A DNA stretch of 64,000 nt from Akkermansiaceae bacterium (GTDB lineage Bacteria; Verrucomicrobiota; Verrucomicrobiia; Verrucomicrobiales; Akkermansiaceae): positions 124,001 through 188,000 of the forward strand of contig JAHCBC010000001.1 in the NCBI GenBank assembly GCA_019634595.1, written 5' to 3'. A model generated the notes under the pieces. It searched no databases. It was not told the DNA's origin and saw nothing but the letters and a program-made list of their open reading frames with translations. Positions within the stretch are counted from its first letter, which is position 1. Every line of letters starts with the position of its first letter. A program made the translations under genes and the position numbers. Of the stretch, positions 8,554-16,912 are shown one piece after another.

Positions 8554-8831
8554 GACTACGGCCATTCGGCCACATTTCAGTCCGATGGTTCAGCGAATGT
8601 CAGTCGGCCTTATGGGAATTCCGGCAATACCCGGACCAAGCGAAATCGATACATCGATTCTGACCATAGTTCATCCATTGAAATCCGCGGGAAAGCGGAT
8701 GATGATGCGGAAGAGCGGTGGCTCAGAGTTTTGCCGGGTTGCTGCTTGTTAAAGGATCCCGCCACCGGAACGTCCGGGGCGGGATTCGAACTTTTCCAAA
8801 GCCTTGGCGACCGGTGATCGGCCTCCACGTT
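8554..8831. other. Intergenic region between convergent genes
   Basis: No gene supported. It is somewhat less GC-rich than the neighbours and holds one strong hairpin at 8756-8785 (listed separately). The rest shows nothing recognisable. Confidence 0.6.
8756..8785 (-). terminator. Probable bidirectional terminator hairpin
   Basis: ATCCCGCC (8756-8763) pairs with GGCGGGAT (8778-8785); inside it CCGGA (8765-8769) pairs with TCCGG (8773-8777) around a 3-base loop. On the minus strand it is followed by CCTTTAAC and on the plus strand by tcgaactttt. It lies downstream of both convergent genes (fusion gene and phoD). Confidence 0.55.
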
Positions 8832-10421
8832 TCAGACCTGCTGCATGCCCGGGCGGTTGTTCTCGACCACAAAGGAAGCCGGGGTGTGGAGCGGAGCGCC
8901 GGGGCGGGTGATGTACTCCACCGTGCGGAAGTCCGTGCGCCACTGGTTGGCATCGATGGTACAACTCACGTAGCCGCGCTGCCTGCTGTAGTAGTTCACC
9001 CACGGGTTTTCGGATTTCAGCGACTCGAAAGCCTTGGTGGCGTCCTCGCCATCGCCGTTGGAGCTGATGGAGGTGCAGACGAACTCGGCGCCCACCACGG
9101 CGCCGTTGTTGTCCTCCGGTTGGAGATTGAGGTCGTTCGCCCAGTGGGTGTGGATGTCCCCGGTGAGGACGATGGGGTTGGTGATCTTCAGATCATGGAA
9201 CGCCTTCAGCAGGGCGCGGCGTTCGAACTCGTAGCCGGACCACAGGTCCATGCCGAATTTTTCCTCCGGTCCCGGTTCGCGGTCCACGCGGGCCATCATG
9301 ACCTGCTGTGCCAGCACGTTCCAGGTGGGGCGTGAGGTGGTGAGTTCGGAGAGCAGCCATTCGCGCTGGATGGAACCGAGCATGGTCCCGTCCGGATTGA
9401 GCATCTCCGCGGTGGGTGCCTTCGAGCCATCGCCGTTCGGTTGGTCGGTGCGGTACTGGCGGGTGTCTAGCACGTGGAAATCCACCAGCTTTCCATGGCG
9501 GATGCTGCGGTAGAGTTTCATGCCCGGGCCATCCGGCATCGAACTCTGGCGCAGCGGCATGTGCTCATAGTAGGCTTGGTAGGCGGCGGCGCGGCGGTTG
9601 AGGAAGTCCTCGTAGGAAGCGGGGCCTTTTTCCTCCGGGATGTCGGCGGCGTAGTTGTTGTCGAACTCATGGTCGTCCCAGGTGACGGCCCATGGCGCGG
9701 CGGCGTGCATCTTCTGGAGGGAGAGGTCCGTCTTGTACTGGGCGTGGCGGTTGCGGTATTGCTCCAGCGTCTTGATCTCAGGCCCCACGTGCTCGCGGAT
9801 TTTTCCGCTCTTGCCCGGGCCTTCGTAAATGTAGTCGCCCAGATGCAGGACCAGGTCCGGGGACTCCGCCAGCATGTGATCATAGGCGGTGTAGAGGCCT
9901 GCCTCGAAGTGCTGGCAGGATGCGTAGGCGATCTTGAGAGGGGATGTTTCCGCCGCCGGGCGGTCCGCCCGCTCCAGCGTGCGGGTGCGGCCCTGCGGGC
10001 TGATGTCACCGCCCGCCTTGAAATCATACCAATACCACCGGTCCGGCTTCAGTCCGGCCACCTCCACGTGGACGGAGTGGGCGAGGTGGGGGATGGCCAC
10101 GGCCTCGCCCTTCGCCACCACCTTCGTCATCGCCTCATCCTCACAGACGCGCCACTGGACCTTCACCGGCTCCGCGGGCATGCCGCCACCCTGAAGAGGG
10201 TTGGGAGCGAGGCGTGTCCACAGGACGAAGCCCTCCGCATCCGGATCCCCGGAGGCCACGCCCAGCGTGAACGGATAGCCGGAAAAAACGGGCAGGCGCG
10301 TGCCGGTGCCCTGCTCGCCAAAGATGCGGCTGGTGCCCATGGCGATGAGGAAGGAGGCGGAACCGGCGAGATACGCGCGGCGGGAAATGGAATTTGGGTT
10401 GAAGTGCGGATGGGGATTCAC
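8832..10421 (-). CDS. phoD: Alkaline phosphatase D (PhoD), Tat-exported
   Basis: 529 residues. The N-terminus carries a Tat signal (SISRRAYLAGSASFLIAMG, about 11-29). The PhoD N-terminal beta domain begins TLGVASGDPDAEGFVLWTRL. The calcium/iron metallophosphatase core follows with IAYASCQ, LVLHLGDYIYEG, TWDDHEFDNNYAAD and VLTGDIHTHW, which supply the metal-binding Asp, Asn and His residues. It hydrolyses phosphomonoesters and phosphodiesters outside the cytoplasm to release phosphate. Next to a glycerophosphodiesterase and near an alkaline phosphatase, it fits a phosphate-scavenging cluster. Length is usual for PhoD. Confidence 0.95.
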   Translation of the reverse strand: MNPHPHFNPNSISRRAYLAGSASFLIAMGTSRIFGEQGTGTRLPVFSGYPFTLGVASGDPDAEGFVLWTRLAPNPLQGGGMPAEPVKVQWRVCEDEAMTKVVAKGEAVAIPHLAHSVHVEVAGLKPDRWYWYDFKAGGDISPQGRTRTLERADRPAAETSPLKIAYASCQHFEAGLYTAYDHMLAESPDLVLHLGDYIYEGPGKSGKIREHVGPEIKTLEQYRNRHAQYKTDLSLQKMHAAAPWAVTWDDHEFDNNYAADIPEEKGPASYEDFLNRRAAAYQAYYEHMPLRQSSMPDGPGMKLYRSIRHGKLVDFHVLDTRQYRTDQPNGDGSKAPTAEMLNPDGTMLGSIQREWLLSELTTSRPTWNVLAQQVMMARVDREPGPEEKFGMDLWSGYEFERRALLKAFHDLKITNPIVLTGDIHTHWANDLNLQPEDNNGAVVGAEFVCTSISSNGDGEDATKAFESLKSENPWVNYYSRQRGYVSCTIDANQWRTDFRTVEYITRPGAPLHTPASFVVENNRPGMQQV

Positions 10422-10627
10422 ATCCCGATGAATGCCAGCAAACGCAGGGCGGAATCAAGGCACGTTATGTTCATCGTAAGTTTCTTGACCGGCGGTGCAT
10501 TTCCGAAATTCGGGGATCGCCGTTGTGGGGAGGCTCTGGGAGTATGGCGGGATCGTCACCGCAAAGCGCTCCGGGCGGCGCTGCGGAAGAAGCCCATCAT
10601 CCATCTGAATTTTCCCCGAACCATTTC

Positions 10628-12256
10628 ATGAAACCCATCCTCATCACCGGCGTCCTTTTCGCCTGCACGTTGTTCGCGTCCGCCCAGCTCCCGCGTTTCG
10701 TCGCGCACCGCGGTGCGTCGCACAAGGCGCCGGAGAACACCATCGCCGCATTCAAGCTGGCGTGGGAGGAGAATGCGGACGGCATCGAGGGCGACTTCTA
10801 CCTGAGCAAGGACGGCGAGGTGGTCTGCTTCCATGACAAGGACCTGAAGCGCGTGGCGGGCCGGGAGGGCAAGATCGAGGAGATGCCGTGGAGCGAGCTT
10901 TCCAGCGTGGATGTGGGGTCATGGAAAAGCCCGGACTACAAGGGGGAGAAGATCCCGCGGCTGGCGGATGTGCTGGACGTGCTGCAGCCGGGGAAGCTGT
11001 TCTACCTGGAGATCAAGGACGGTCCGGAGATCGTCGCGCCCATCGGGAAGATCCTCGCGGAAAAGAAGGCGGACCCGGAGCAGGTCATCTTCATCGCCTT
11101 TGATGCGGAGGTGGTGAAGGAGTGCCGCAGGCAGCTCCCGCAGTTCCGCGCGCACTGGCTTTCCTCCCTGAAGGGCGCGGATGAACCGGGCAAGGCGGAG
11201 GCCTACGTGAAGGAGCTGGAAGGCACGGGAGCGCAGGGTTTCCAGTTCGACTGGCGGGCGCCGGTGGGTGCGGAGTGGGTGAAGGCGCTGAAGGATAAGA
11301 AATACACCATCACCTCATGGACGGTGAATGATGCGGACGTCGCGCGGCGGATGATCCGCTACGGGGTGGACTTCATCACCACGGACCGGCCGGCAGGACT
11401 GCGTGCGGAACTCCAGGATCCGGAGAAGCTCTGGAACGTGCGGGACCACATCAAGCGGGAGGATTTCATGATCCAGAGCCATCGCGGCGCGGGCGAGCTG
11501 GGACCCGAGAACTCGAAGGAAGCGTTCGAGCTGGCGTGGAGCCTGGGCACCATCCCGGAGGCGGACATCCGCACGACGAAGGACGGCGTGATCGTCGCGT
11601 TCCATGACAAGAACTTCGAACGCATCCTGCCGCATGAGAGTGTGGAGGTGCGGAAGAAGGGCATCGAGCATCTCACCTGGCAGGAGGTCGCCGCGCTCGA
11701 TATCGGCGTGTGGAAGGGGGAGAAGTTCAAGGGGCAGCGCGTGTCCTCCTTCGCCGACATCGTTTCCCAACTGAAGGAGGATCCGTGGCGGAAGATCTAT
11801 GTCGATATCAAGAACGTGGACCTGAAGCAGCTCGCGGATGAGGCGGAAAAGGCGGGCGTCACCAGCCGCCTGATCCTTGCCAGCACGAAGACGGACATCA
11901 TCCGAGGGTGGAAGGCCGTGGCACCCCGGTCATTCACCCTGCACTGGATGGGCGGGGAGGAGGCGGAGCTGGCCGCACGGCTGGACAAGCTGGAGGCGGA
12001 ACATTTCAAGGGCGTGGACCAACTGCAGATCCATGTGCGCAGGAAAGACGGCGTGCTCACCCCGTCCGTGGATTTTCTGAAGGAAACCGGCCGCAGGCTG
12101 CGCGCGCGGGGCATCCTGTTCCAGACGCTGCCATGGGAGATGAAGGACGCGGAAACCTACCGGCGGCTCATGCATCTGGGATGCGCGAGCTTCGCCACGG
12201 ATTTTCCGGATGTCGTCTCCAAGGCGGTGACGGACTACTACGAAGCTAGTCGTTGA
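10628..12256 (+). CDS. Secreted tandem-domain glycerophosphodiester phosphodiesterase (GDPD-GDPD)
   Basis: 542 residues from ATG 10628, which begins a signal peptide ending ASA-Q (about 1-18). Domain 1 (about 22-275): FVAHRGASHKAPENTIAAF, then EGDFYLSKDGEVVCFHD. Domain 2 (about 285-540): SHRGAGELGPENSKEAF, then EADIRTTKDGVIVAFHD. Each has the HRG, PEN, ExD and FHD elements that build the GDPD metal site and catalytic His pair, so both domains look intact. The enzyme splits glycerophosphodiesters to glycerol-3-phosphate and an alcohol outside the cytoplasm. It diverges from phoD with about 200 bases between starts. Confidence 0.92.
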   Translation: MKPILITGVLFACTLFASAQLPRFVAHRGASHKAPENTIAAFKLAWEENADGIEGDFYLSKDGEVVCFHDKDLKRVAGREGKIEEMPWSELSSVDVGSWKSPDYKGEKIPRLADVLDVLQPGKLFYLEIKDGPEIVAPIGKILAEKKADPEQVIFIAFDAEVVKECRRQLPQFRAHWLSSLKGADEPGKAEAYVKELEGTGAQGFQFDWRAPVGAEWVKALKDKKYTITSWTVNDADVARRMIRYGVDFITTDRPAGLRAELQDPEKLWNVRDHIKREDFMIQSHRGAGELGPENSKEAFELAWSLGTIPEADIRTTKDGVIVAFHDKNFERILPHESVEVRKKGIEHLTWQEVAALDIGVWKGEKFKGQRVSSFADIVSQLKEDPWRKIYVDIKNVDLKQLADEAEKAGVTSRLILASTKTDIIRGWKAVAPRSFTLHWMGGEEAELAARLDKLEAEHFKGVDQLQIHVRRKDGVLTPSVDFLKETGRRLRARGILFQTLPWEMKDAETYRRLMHLGCASFATDFPDVVSKAVTDYYEASR

Positions 12257-12287
12257 GGGGGTGAGGTGCTCATGGCCGCGCAAGGCG

Positions 12288-12505
12288 CGGAAAGGAAGCG
12301 CTTTCTCCGAAAGGGCCTGGGTGACGTGCCTGCGCTGATGCGGTGTGTCAGGGGTGGTGAGCTTTGTGGGAGGTTCGGTTGGGGAAGGACGCCAAGGACT
12401 GGAGCTGGCCTGTTGGATGATGCTCCAACGCATCGCTCACTGTATCCGCCGGACAGACCATGCGGCGTCTTCCCTGGCCCTTTCGGAGAAAGCGCCTCCT
12501 TTCCG
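12288..12505. repeat. 218-bp element with terminal inverted repeats, copy 1 (MITE-like)
   Basis: The ends are 29-base inverted repeats: left 12288-12316 (cggaaaggaagcgctttctc, continuing) and right 12477-12505, matching at 28 of 29 positions. The interior has no open coding region that fits the neighbours. An equally long copy follows 272 bases later. It lies between the GDPD gene and the alkaline phosphatase gene. The right end is followed by the hairpin GTCGGC-GGA-GCCGAC. Confidence 0.75.
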
Positions 12506-12559
12506 TCGGCGGAGCCGACGGGGGGAGAACATGGTGCTGCGGAGGTGCCGCGCAAAGCG

Positions 12560-12777
12560 CGGAAAGGAAGCGCTTTCTCCGAAAGGGCTTGGGTGACGTG
12601 CCTGTGCTGATGCGGCTTGTCAGGGGTGGGGGATCTGGTGGGAGGTTCGGTTGGGGAAGGACGCCAAGGACTGGAGCTGCTCTGTTTGATGATGCTCCAA
12701 CGCATCGCTCGCTGTATCCGCCGCACAGACCATGCGGCGTCTTCCCTGGCCCTTTCGGAGAAAGCGCCTCCTTTCCG
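12560..12777. repeat. 218-bp element with terminal inverted repeats, copy 2 (MITE-like)
   Basis: Same length and same 29-base ends (12560-12588 and 12749-12777) as copy 1, with few substitutions inside. The repeat unit also includes flanking bases (ggtgc...gccgcgcaa before and the GTCGGC hairpin after), so the pair looks like a tandem duplication with a period of 272 bases. No transposase is present; it could only move in trans. Together with copy 1 it accounts for most of the 573-base gap 12257-12829. Confidence 0.75.
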
Positions 12778-12829
12778 TCGGCGGAGCCGACGGGGGCATG
12801 GCGCTACGGGAGGAAAGCCAATCCTTTCC

Positions 12830-14242
12830 TCAGCCCAGCATCTCGATGATGTGCCCATAGACATCGCTGTTCCGGACCATGCCGGTGAAGCGGTCGCACT
12901 GCGGGCCGAAGGCGGAGACGAGCGTGGGGTCGGAGGTGTGGGAAGTGCCGGTCCAGCCGATGCCGGTGTGGTTTCCCTGGAACTGGCCGAGAAGGCCTTC
13001 CGGCTTGGCGAGTTGTTCGTTCCACTCGATGACCAGCTTCTTGGCGAAGATCTCCAGCAGGGCGGTGATCTCCTTGTCCTTCGCGTCGAATCCCAGGCGG
13101 TCCGACACCAGCCCCTTCATCGCTTCCTTGTCGTCCGGGCGGGCGAGTTTCGTCCACTCGGTGAAAAGGACTTCGTAGGAGGCTTTCTGTTTCGTGATGC
13201 TCTTGAAAAGCCCGTCCGTCCTCCGGTAGCCGCTTCCGGTGCCGTTGAGGCCCGGGTTGGCGTTGCCGTGGTCACTGGTGACGATGACGAGGATGTCATC
13301 CCGGCCCGCCGTGGCGGTGAGGACATGGGCGAGTGCGTCATCAAAGGCGATCTGTTCCTGCAGCAGCGCGCCGATGTCATTGCGGTGCGCGGCGTGGTCG
13401 ATCCGTGCGCCCTCGATCTGCAGGAGGAACGGCTTGTCCCCTTCGAGGAAGCGGCCGAGAGCGGCCTGCGCCATCTCCGTCAGGGTGGGGACGGTGCGTT
13501 TCAGTTCATCGGACGCGTTGCGGTCGATGGAGAAGGGGATGTGGCCGCGGGAAAAGGTGCCGAGCAGCTTGGAGGACTTCGCGGCCAGCATGGCGTCGCG
13601 GTCGCCCACGACATCGTAGCCCGCGGCGGCGAACTCACCGGAGAGGTCGCGCTTGTCCGGACGGTCATCTTTCGAGAAGTAGCCTGATCCTCCGCCCAGC
13701 AGGACATCCACGGTCTTCAGATACTGGGTGGCGATTTCTTCCTCCCGCCCGCGCTCGGAGCACACGGCGGCGAAGCCCGCCGGGGTGGCGTGGGTGATGG
13801 TGGCGGTGCTGACCAGGCCGATGCGGACGCCCTTTTTCCCCAAGGCGTGGGCCAGCGGGACCAGCGGGCGGCCGTCCGGGCGGACGTTGATGGAGCCGTT
13901 GTTCACCCGCTCCCCTCCACCCCATGAGGTGGAGGCCGCGGCGGAGTCCGTCACCAGGGAACTGGCGGAGGCGGTGTCCATCAGGCCGCGGGCGGCCTTG
14001 CGGTCGTTCATCAGCTCCCACCAGCGGGTGCCGGAGTTCCGCGTGAGCCTGGACCATGCTTCCCCCAACGTCAGCACGCCGGGACTCATGCCATCGGACA
14101 CCATGAAAATCACGCCGCGGACTTTCTTTCCCGCCTCCCCGGGAGCCTGGGCGGAGGAACGGGGCGCGGCGAAGGAGGCGAAGCCACCGGCGAGCGCGGC
14201 GGTTTTCAGCCAATCCCTGCGGGAGAATTCCGAACGGTTCAT
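12830..14242 (-). CDS. Alkaline phosphatase (PhoA superfamily), Tat-exported
   Basis: 470 residues from ATG 14242. A Tat-type signal is visible (FSRRDWLKTAALAGGFASFA, about 5-24). Metal and nucleophile motifs follow: GVIFMVSDGMSPG, LVTDSAAASTSW (the Ser after TD is the nucleophile), IEGARIDHAAHRND and VIVTSDHGNANPG. These are the hallmarks of zinc-dependent alkaline phosphatases; the length matches the family. It releases phosphate from organic phosphomonoesters outside the cytoplasm. The third phosphoesterase in this stretch (with PhoD and the double GDPD), suggesting a phosphate-starvation set, though no pho box was recognised. Confidence 0.93.
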   Translation of the reverse strand: MNRSEFSRRDWLKTAALAGGFASFAAPRSSAQAPGEAGKKVRGVIFMVSDGMSPGVLTLGEAWSRLTRNSGTRWWELMNDRKAARGLMDTASASSLVTDSAAASTSWGGGERVNNGSINVRPDGRPLVPLAHALGKKGVRIGLVSTATITHATPAGFAAVCSERGREEEIATQYLKTVDVLLGGGSGYFSKDDRPDKRDLSGEFAAAGYDVVGDRDAMLAAKSSKLLGTFSRGHIPFSIDRNASDELKRTVPTLTEMAQAALGRFLEGDKPFLLQIEGARIDHAAHRNDIGALLQEQIAFDDALAHVLTATAGRDDILVIVTSDHGNANPGLNGTGSGYRRTDGLFKSITKQKASYEVLFTEWTKLARPDDKEAMKGLVSDRLGFDAKDKEITALLEIFAKKLVIEWNEQLAKPEGLLGQFQGNHTGIGWTGTSHTSDPTLVSAFGPQCDRFTGMVRNSDVYGHIIEMLG

Positions 14243-14331
14243 GGGACTGTTTTTAGGCCGGTGGACCCGGCACCGCAAGAACGGGGGTGCACTTTGTCGA
14301 TACCGTCACGGGCAGGGGAAAGGATTGGGGA

Positions 14332-14510
14332 AAACGAAATGCGGAGGTGTGGAGGTCTCGGAGAGAGGCGCGGAGTTGAAAAAGATGGGGTTACTCCGCC
14401 GGAGAGCCGGAAATGATTTGGGGAAACCGCGATTCCCTCCGCTTCATTCCTGAGATTCCCGCATGGGTCCGCGCCTCTCTCCGAGACCTCCACACCTCCG
14501 CGTTTCGTTT
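14332..14510. repeat. 179-bp inverted-repeat element with 43-base arms
   Basis: The left arm 14332-14374 and right arm 14468-14510 are reverse complements at 42 of 43 positions, separated by 93 bases. The core of the arm reads gcggaggtgtggaggtctcg. Partial relatives lie at 16734-16785 and 32728-32756 (both with gcgttt/cgtttc and gcggag words). It lies in the 374-base gap between the divergent alkaline phosphatase and topoisomerase genes; nothing else is seen in that gap. Confidence 0.8.
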
Positions 14511-14616
14511 GTGATCCTTCGCGGCTTTGTGGTGAAATCATTCTTCGGAACCCGGAGTGCCGGTAGTCTCACCCCGGGCTTGCGCCAGCGGCCCGGCTCA
14601 CCTAAACGTCGCGCCC

Positions 14617-16599
14617 ATGACCCACGACCCGGACCAGCATTCCTCCCTCAAGGGGATGTATTCCGACTATTTCCTCGACTACGCCAGCTACGTCATCCTC
14701 GAGCGGGCGGTGCCGCACCTCAACGACGGCCTCAAGCCCGTCCAGCGCCGCATCCTGCACTCCATGGACGAGCTGGACGACGGTCGTTACAACAAGGTGG
14801 CGAACGTCGTGGGCAACACGATGAAATACCACCCGCACGGCGACCAGTCCATCGGTGACGCCATGGTAGGCCTGGGCCAGAAGGAACTCCTCATCGACAC
14901 CCAGGGAAACTGGGGCAACACGCTGACCGGTGACGGTGCGGCCGCCCCGCGTTACATCGAGGCCCGGCTGACGAAATTCGCGCTCGATGTCGTTTTCAAC
15001 CCGAAGACGACCGAATGGCTGCCCAGCTACGACGGCCGGAACAAGGAGCCGGTCACCCTGCCGATCAAGTTCCCGCTGCTGCTCGCGCAGGGGGTGGAGG
15101 GCATCGCCGTGGGTCTTGCCTGCAAGGTGCTGCCGCACAATTTCAACGAACTCATCGAGGCGTCCATCGCCGTCCTGCGCGACCAGCCGTTCACGCTGGT
15201 GCCGGATTTCCCCACCGGGGGCATCATGGATGCCAGCCAGTATAATGACGGCCTGCGGGGCGGGAAGGTGCGCGTGCGCGCCCGTATCGCCACGGATAAA
15301 AAGGGCCTGCTGCGCATCACGGAGATCCCCTTCGGCACCACCACGGGGAATCTCATGGACTCCATCGTCGCGGCGGCGGACAAGGGGAAGATCAAGATTT
15401 CCAAAATCGAGGATAACACCGCGGCCCACGCGGACATCCTCGTCCACCTGCCAGCGGGAGCGGATGCGGAAAACACGCGCGACGCGCTTTACGCTTTCAC
15501 GGATTGCGAACTCAGCATCTCGCCGAATTCCTGCGTCATCGCGGACGGCAAGCCGCAGTTCATGCCCGTCTCGGAGATCCTCCGGCGTGTCACCCTCCAG
15601 ACGAAGGACCTGCTGCGGCAGGAACTGGAAATCAAGTTGGGTGAACTGGGGGACAAGTGGCACTTCAGCTCCCTGGAGAAGATTTTCATCGAGAACCGCA
15701 TCTACCGGGACATCGAGGAGGAGGAGACCTGGGAGGGCGTCATCACCGCCATCGACAAGGGACTCACCCCGTTCAAGCCACTCCTGAAGCGGGAGGTCAC
15801 CCAGGACGACATCGTCCGTCTCACGGAGATCCGCATCAAGCGCATCTCGAAGTTCGACTCGTTCAAGGCGGATGAGGAGATCAAGGCGCTGGAAAAGGCC
15901 ATCGAGGAGACGGAGAAGAACCTCCGCAACCTCACCCGTTACACCATCCGCTGGTATGAGGAACTGATGCGGAAATACGGCAAGGACCGCGAGCGCCGGA
16001 CGGAGATCTCCTCGTTCGACCGCGTGGACCGCACACAGGTCGTCGCCGCGACGGAGACGCTCTACCTCGACGCGAAGAACGGCTTCGCCGGCTACGGCCT
16101 GAAGAAGGACGGCGAGCCGCTGGAGAAATGCTCCACGCTGGATGACCTCATCACCTTCACCGGGGATGGCAAGATGCGCGTGTTGAAGGTGGCGGAGAAA
16201 GTCTTCGTCGGCCAGAAGCCGCTGCGCGTGGCGGTCCTGAGGAAAGATGAGGATCTCATCTATTCCATGATCTACCGGGACGGGCGTGATGGCCCCATCC
16301 TCGCCAAGCGTTTCCGCATGGGCGGCATCACCCGCGACAAGGAGTATGACCTCACCAAGGGCACGCCCGGCACCCGCATCCTCTACTTCGCCGTCCATAA
16401 GACGGAGGAGGAAAGCGCGGCGCAGATGCTGCTGGTCCACCTGAAACCGGTGCTGCGCATGCGGAATCTCATCCGCCCGCTGCCGTTCTCCGAGTTCGGC
16501 ATCAAGAGCCGTTCCAGTGCGGGGAATCTGGTTACCAAGCACGCGATCGAGAAGATCGTCCGCGCACCGAAGGACTACGATCCGACACTGGGCGCGTAA
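14617..16599 (+). CDS. parC: DNA topoisomerase IV subunit A (ParC/GyrA family)
   Basis: 660 residues from ATG 14617. The breakage-reunion domain starts YSDYFLDYASYVILERAVP and contains KPVQRRILHSM, KYHPHGDQSI and APRYIEARLT, whose Tyr attaches to the broken DNA end. A coiled-coil arm with KALEKAIEETEKNLRNLTRY is followed by a short C-terminal domain. The total is shorter than typical GyrA (about 800-900), so a ParC role (chromosome unlinking) is more likely than supercoiling. The usual partner ParE/GyrB is not adjacent. An in-frame upstream ATG at 14557 gives a non-conserved leader, so 14617 was preferred. The TAA stop forms the first bases of a dispersed repeat. Confidence 0.88.
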   Translation: MTHDPDQHSSLKGMYSDYFLDYASYVILERAVPHLNDGLKPVQRRILHSMDELDDGRYNKVANVVGNTMKYHPHGDQSIGDAMVGLGQKELLIDTQGNWGNTLTGDGAAAPRYIEARLTKFALDVVFNPKTTEWLPSYDGRNKEPVTLPIKFPLLLAQGVEGIAVGLACKVLPHNFNELIEASIAVLRDQPFTLVPDFPTGGIMDASQYNDGLRGGKVRVRARIATDKKGLLRITEIPFGTTTGNLMDSIVAAADKGKIKISKIEDNTAAHADILVHLPAGADAENTRDALYAFTDCELSISPNSCVIADGKPQFMPVSEILRRVTLQTKDLLRQELEIKLGELGDKWHFSSLEKIFIENRIYRDIEEEETWEGVITAIDKGLTPFKPLLKREVTQDDIVRLTEIRIKRISKFDSFKADEEIKALEKAIEETEKNLRNLTRYTIRWYEELMRKYGKDRERRTEISSFDRVDRTQVVAATETLYLDAKNGFAGYGLKKDGEPLEKCSTLDDLITFTGDGKMRVLKVAEKVFVGQKPLRVAVLRKDEDLIYSMIYRDGRDGPILAKRFRMGGITRDKEYDLTKGTPGTRILYFAVHKTEEESAAQMLLVHLKPVLRMRNLIRPLPFSEFGIKSRSSAGNLVTKHAIEKIVRAPKDYDPTLGA

Positions 16600-16912
16600 G
16601 GAGGGAGGACATTGCGCCGGAGCCGCTATGTCCGCTGCGCTCCCATTCCTGTCCACCGGCTGCAATGGCGAATCATAAAGGATTACCGCAAAGCCGCGAA
16701 GGCCGCGAAGGTTCGCAAAGGGGGAGAGTTTGGATCGAAACGAAACGCGGAGGCGCTGAGGTCGCGGAGAGCGGCGCGGAGTTTCCGTTCATGGATCATG
16801 CTGGGAAGCACTGGCATTTTCCGCATCCCGCATCCTGAATCTCTTCCCTTCGCGCCTTCGCGGTGAATCTTTTCTGGCTCGCCAATGCCGCCGAAAGACA
16901 GGAATGTCCTCA
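16597..16912. repeat. Composite repeat region (family A arms with a nested family C fragment)
   Basis: This 310-base gap between convergent genes holds no gene. The left end is TAAGGAGGGAGGACA, starting on the parC stop codon. It is interrupted by a fragment containing agccgctatgtccgct (family C, also at 26294-26334), then resumes as TCCTGTCC..CCGGCTGCAATGGCGAA. The right end, read on the minus strand, is TGAGGACATTCCTGTC, starting on the stop codon of the ATPase gene, followed by a GGCATTGGCGA word. The middle has cgcaaagccgcgaaggccgcgaag-type and gcggaggcgctgaggtcgcg words. Confidence 0.7.

Noticed and set aside
8764..8800. Possible tRNA 3' part (GTTCGAATCCC on the minus strand)
   Set aside because: The bases before the loop (aaaag) do not pair with those after it (cccgc), and no anticodon or acceptor stem is found; it is a hairpin terminator instead.
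12257..12829. Insertion sequence with transposase
   Set aside because: The elements are only 218 bases and hold no transposase coding region.
12266..12864. Short open frames inside the 218-bp elements
   Set aside because: They mirror each other because the DNA is duplicated, have no start signals and encode low-complexity Arg/Pro-rich sequence.
14602..16665. Long open frame of 687 codons on the minus strand
   Set aside because: It overlaps topoisomerase IV subunit A in antisense; composition is shadow-like and no domain is seen.
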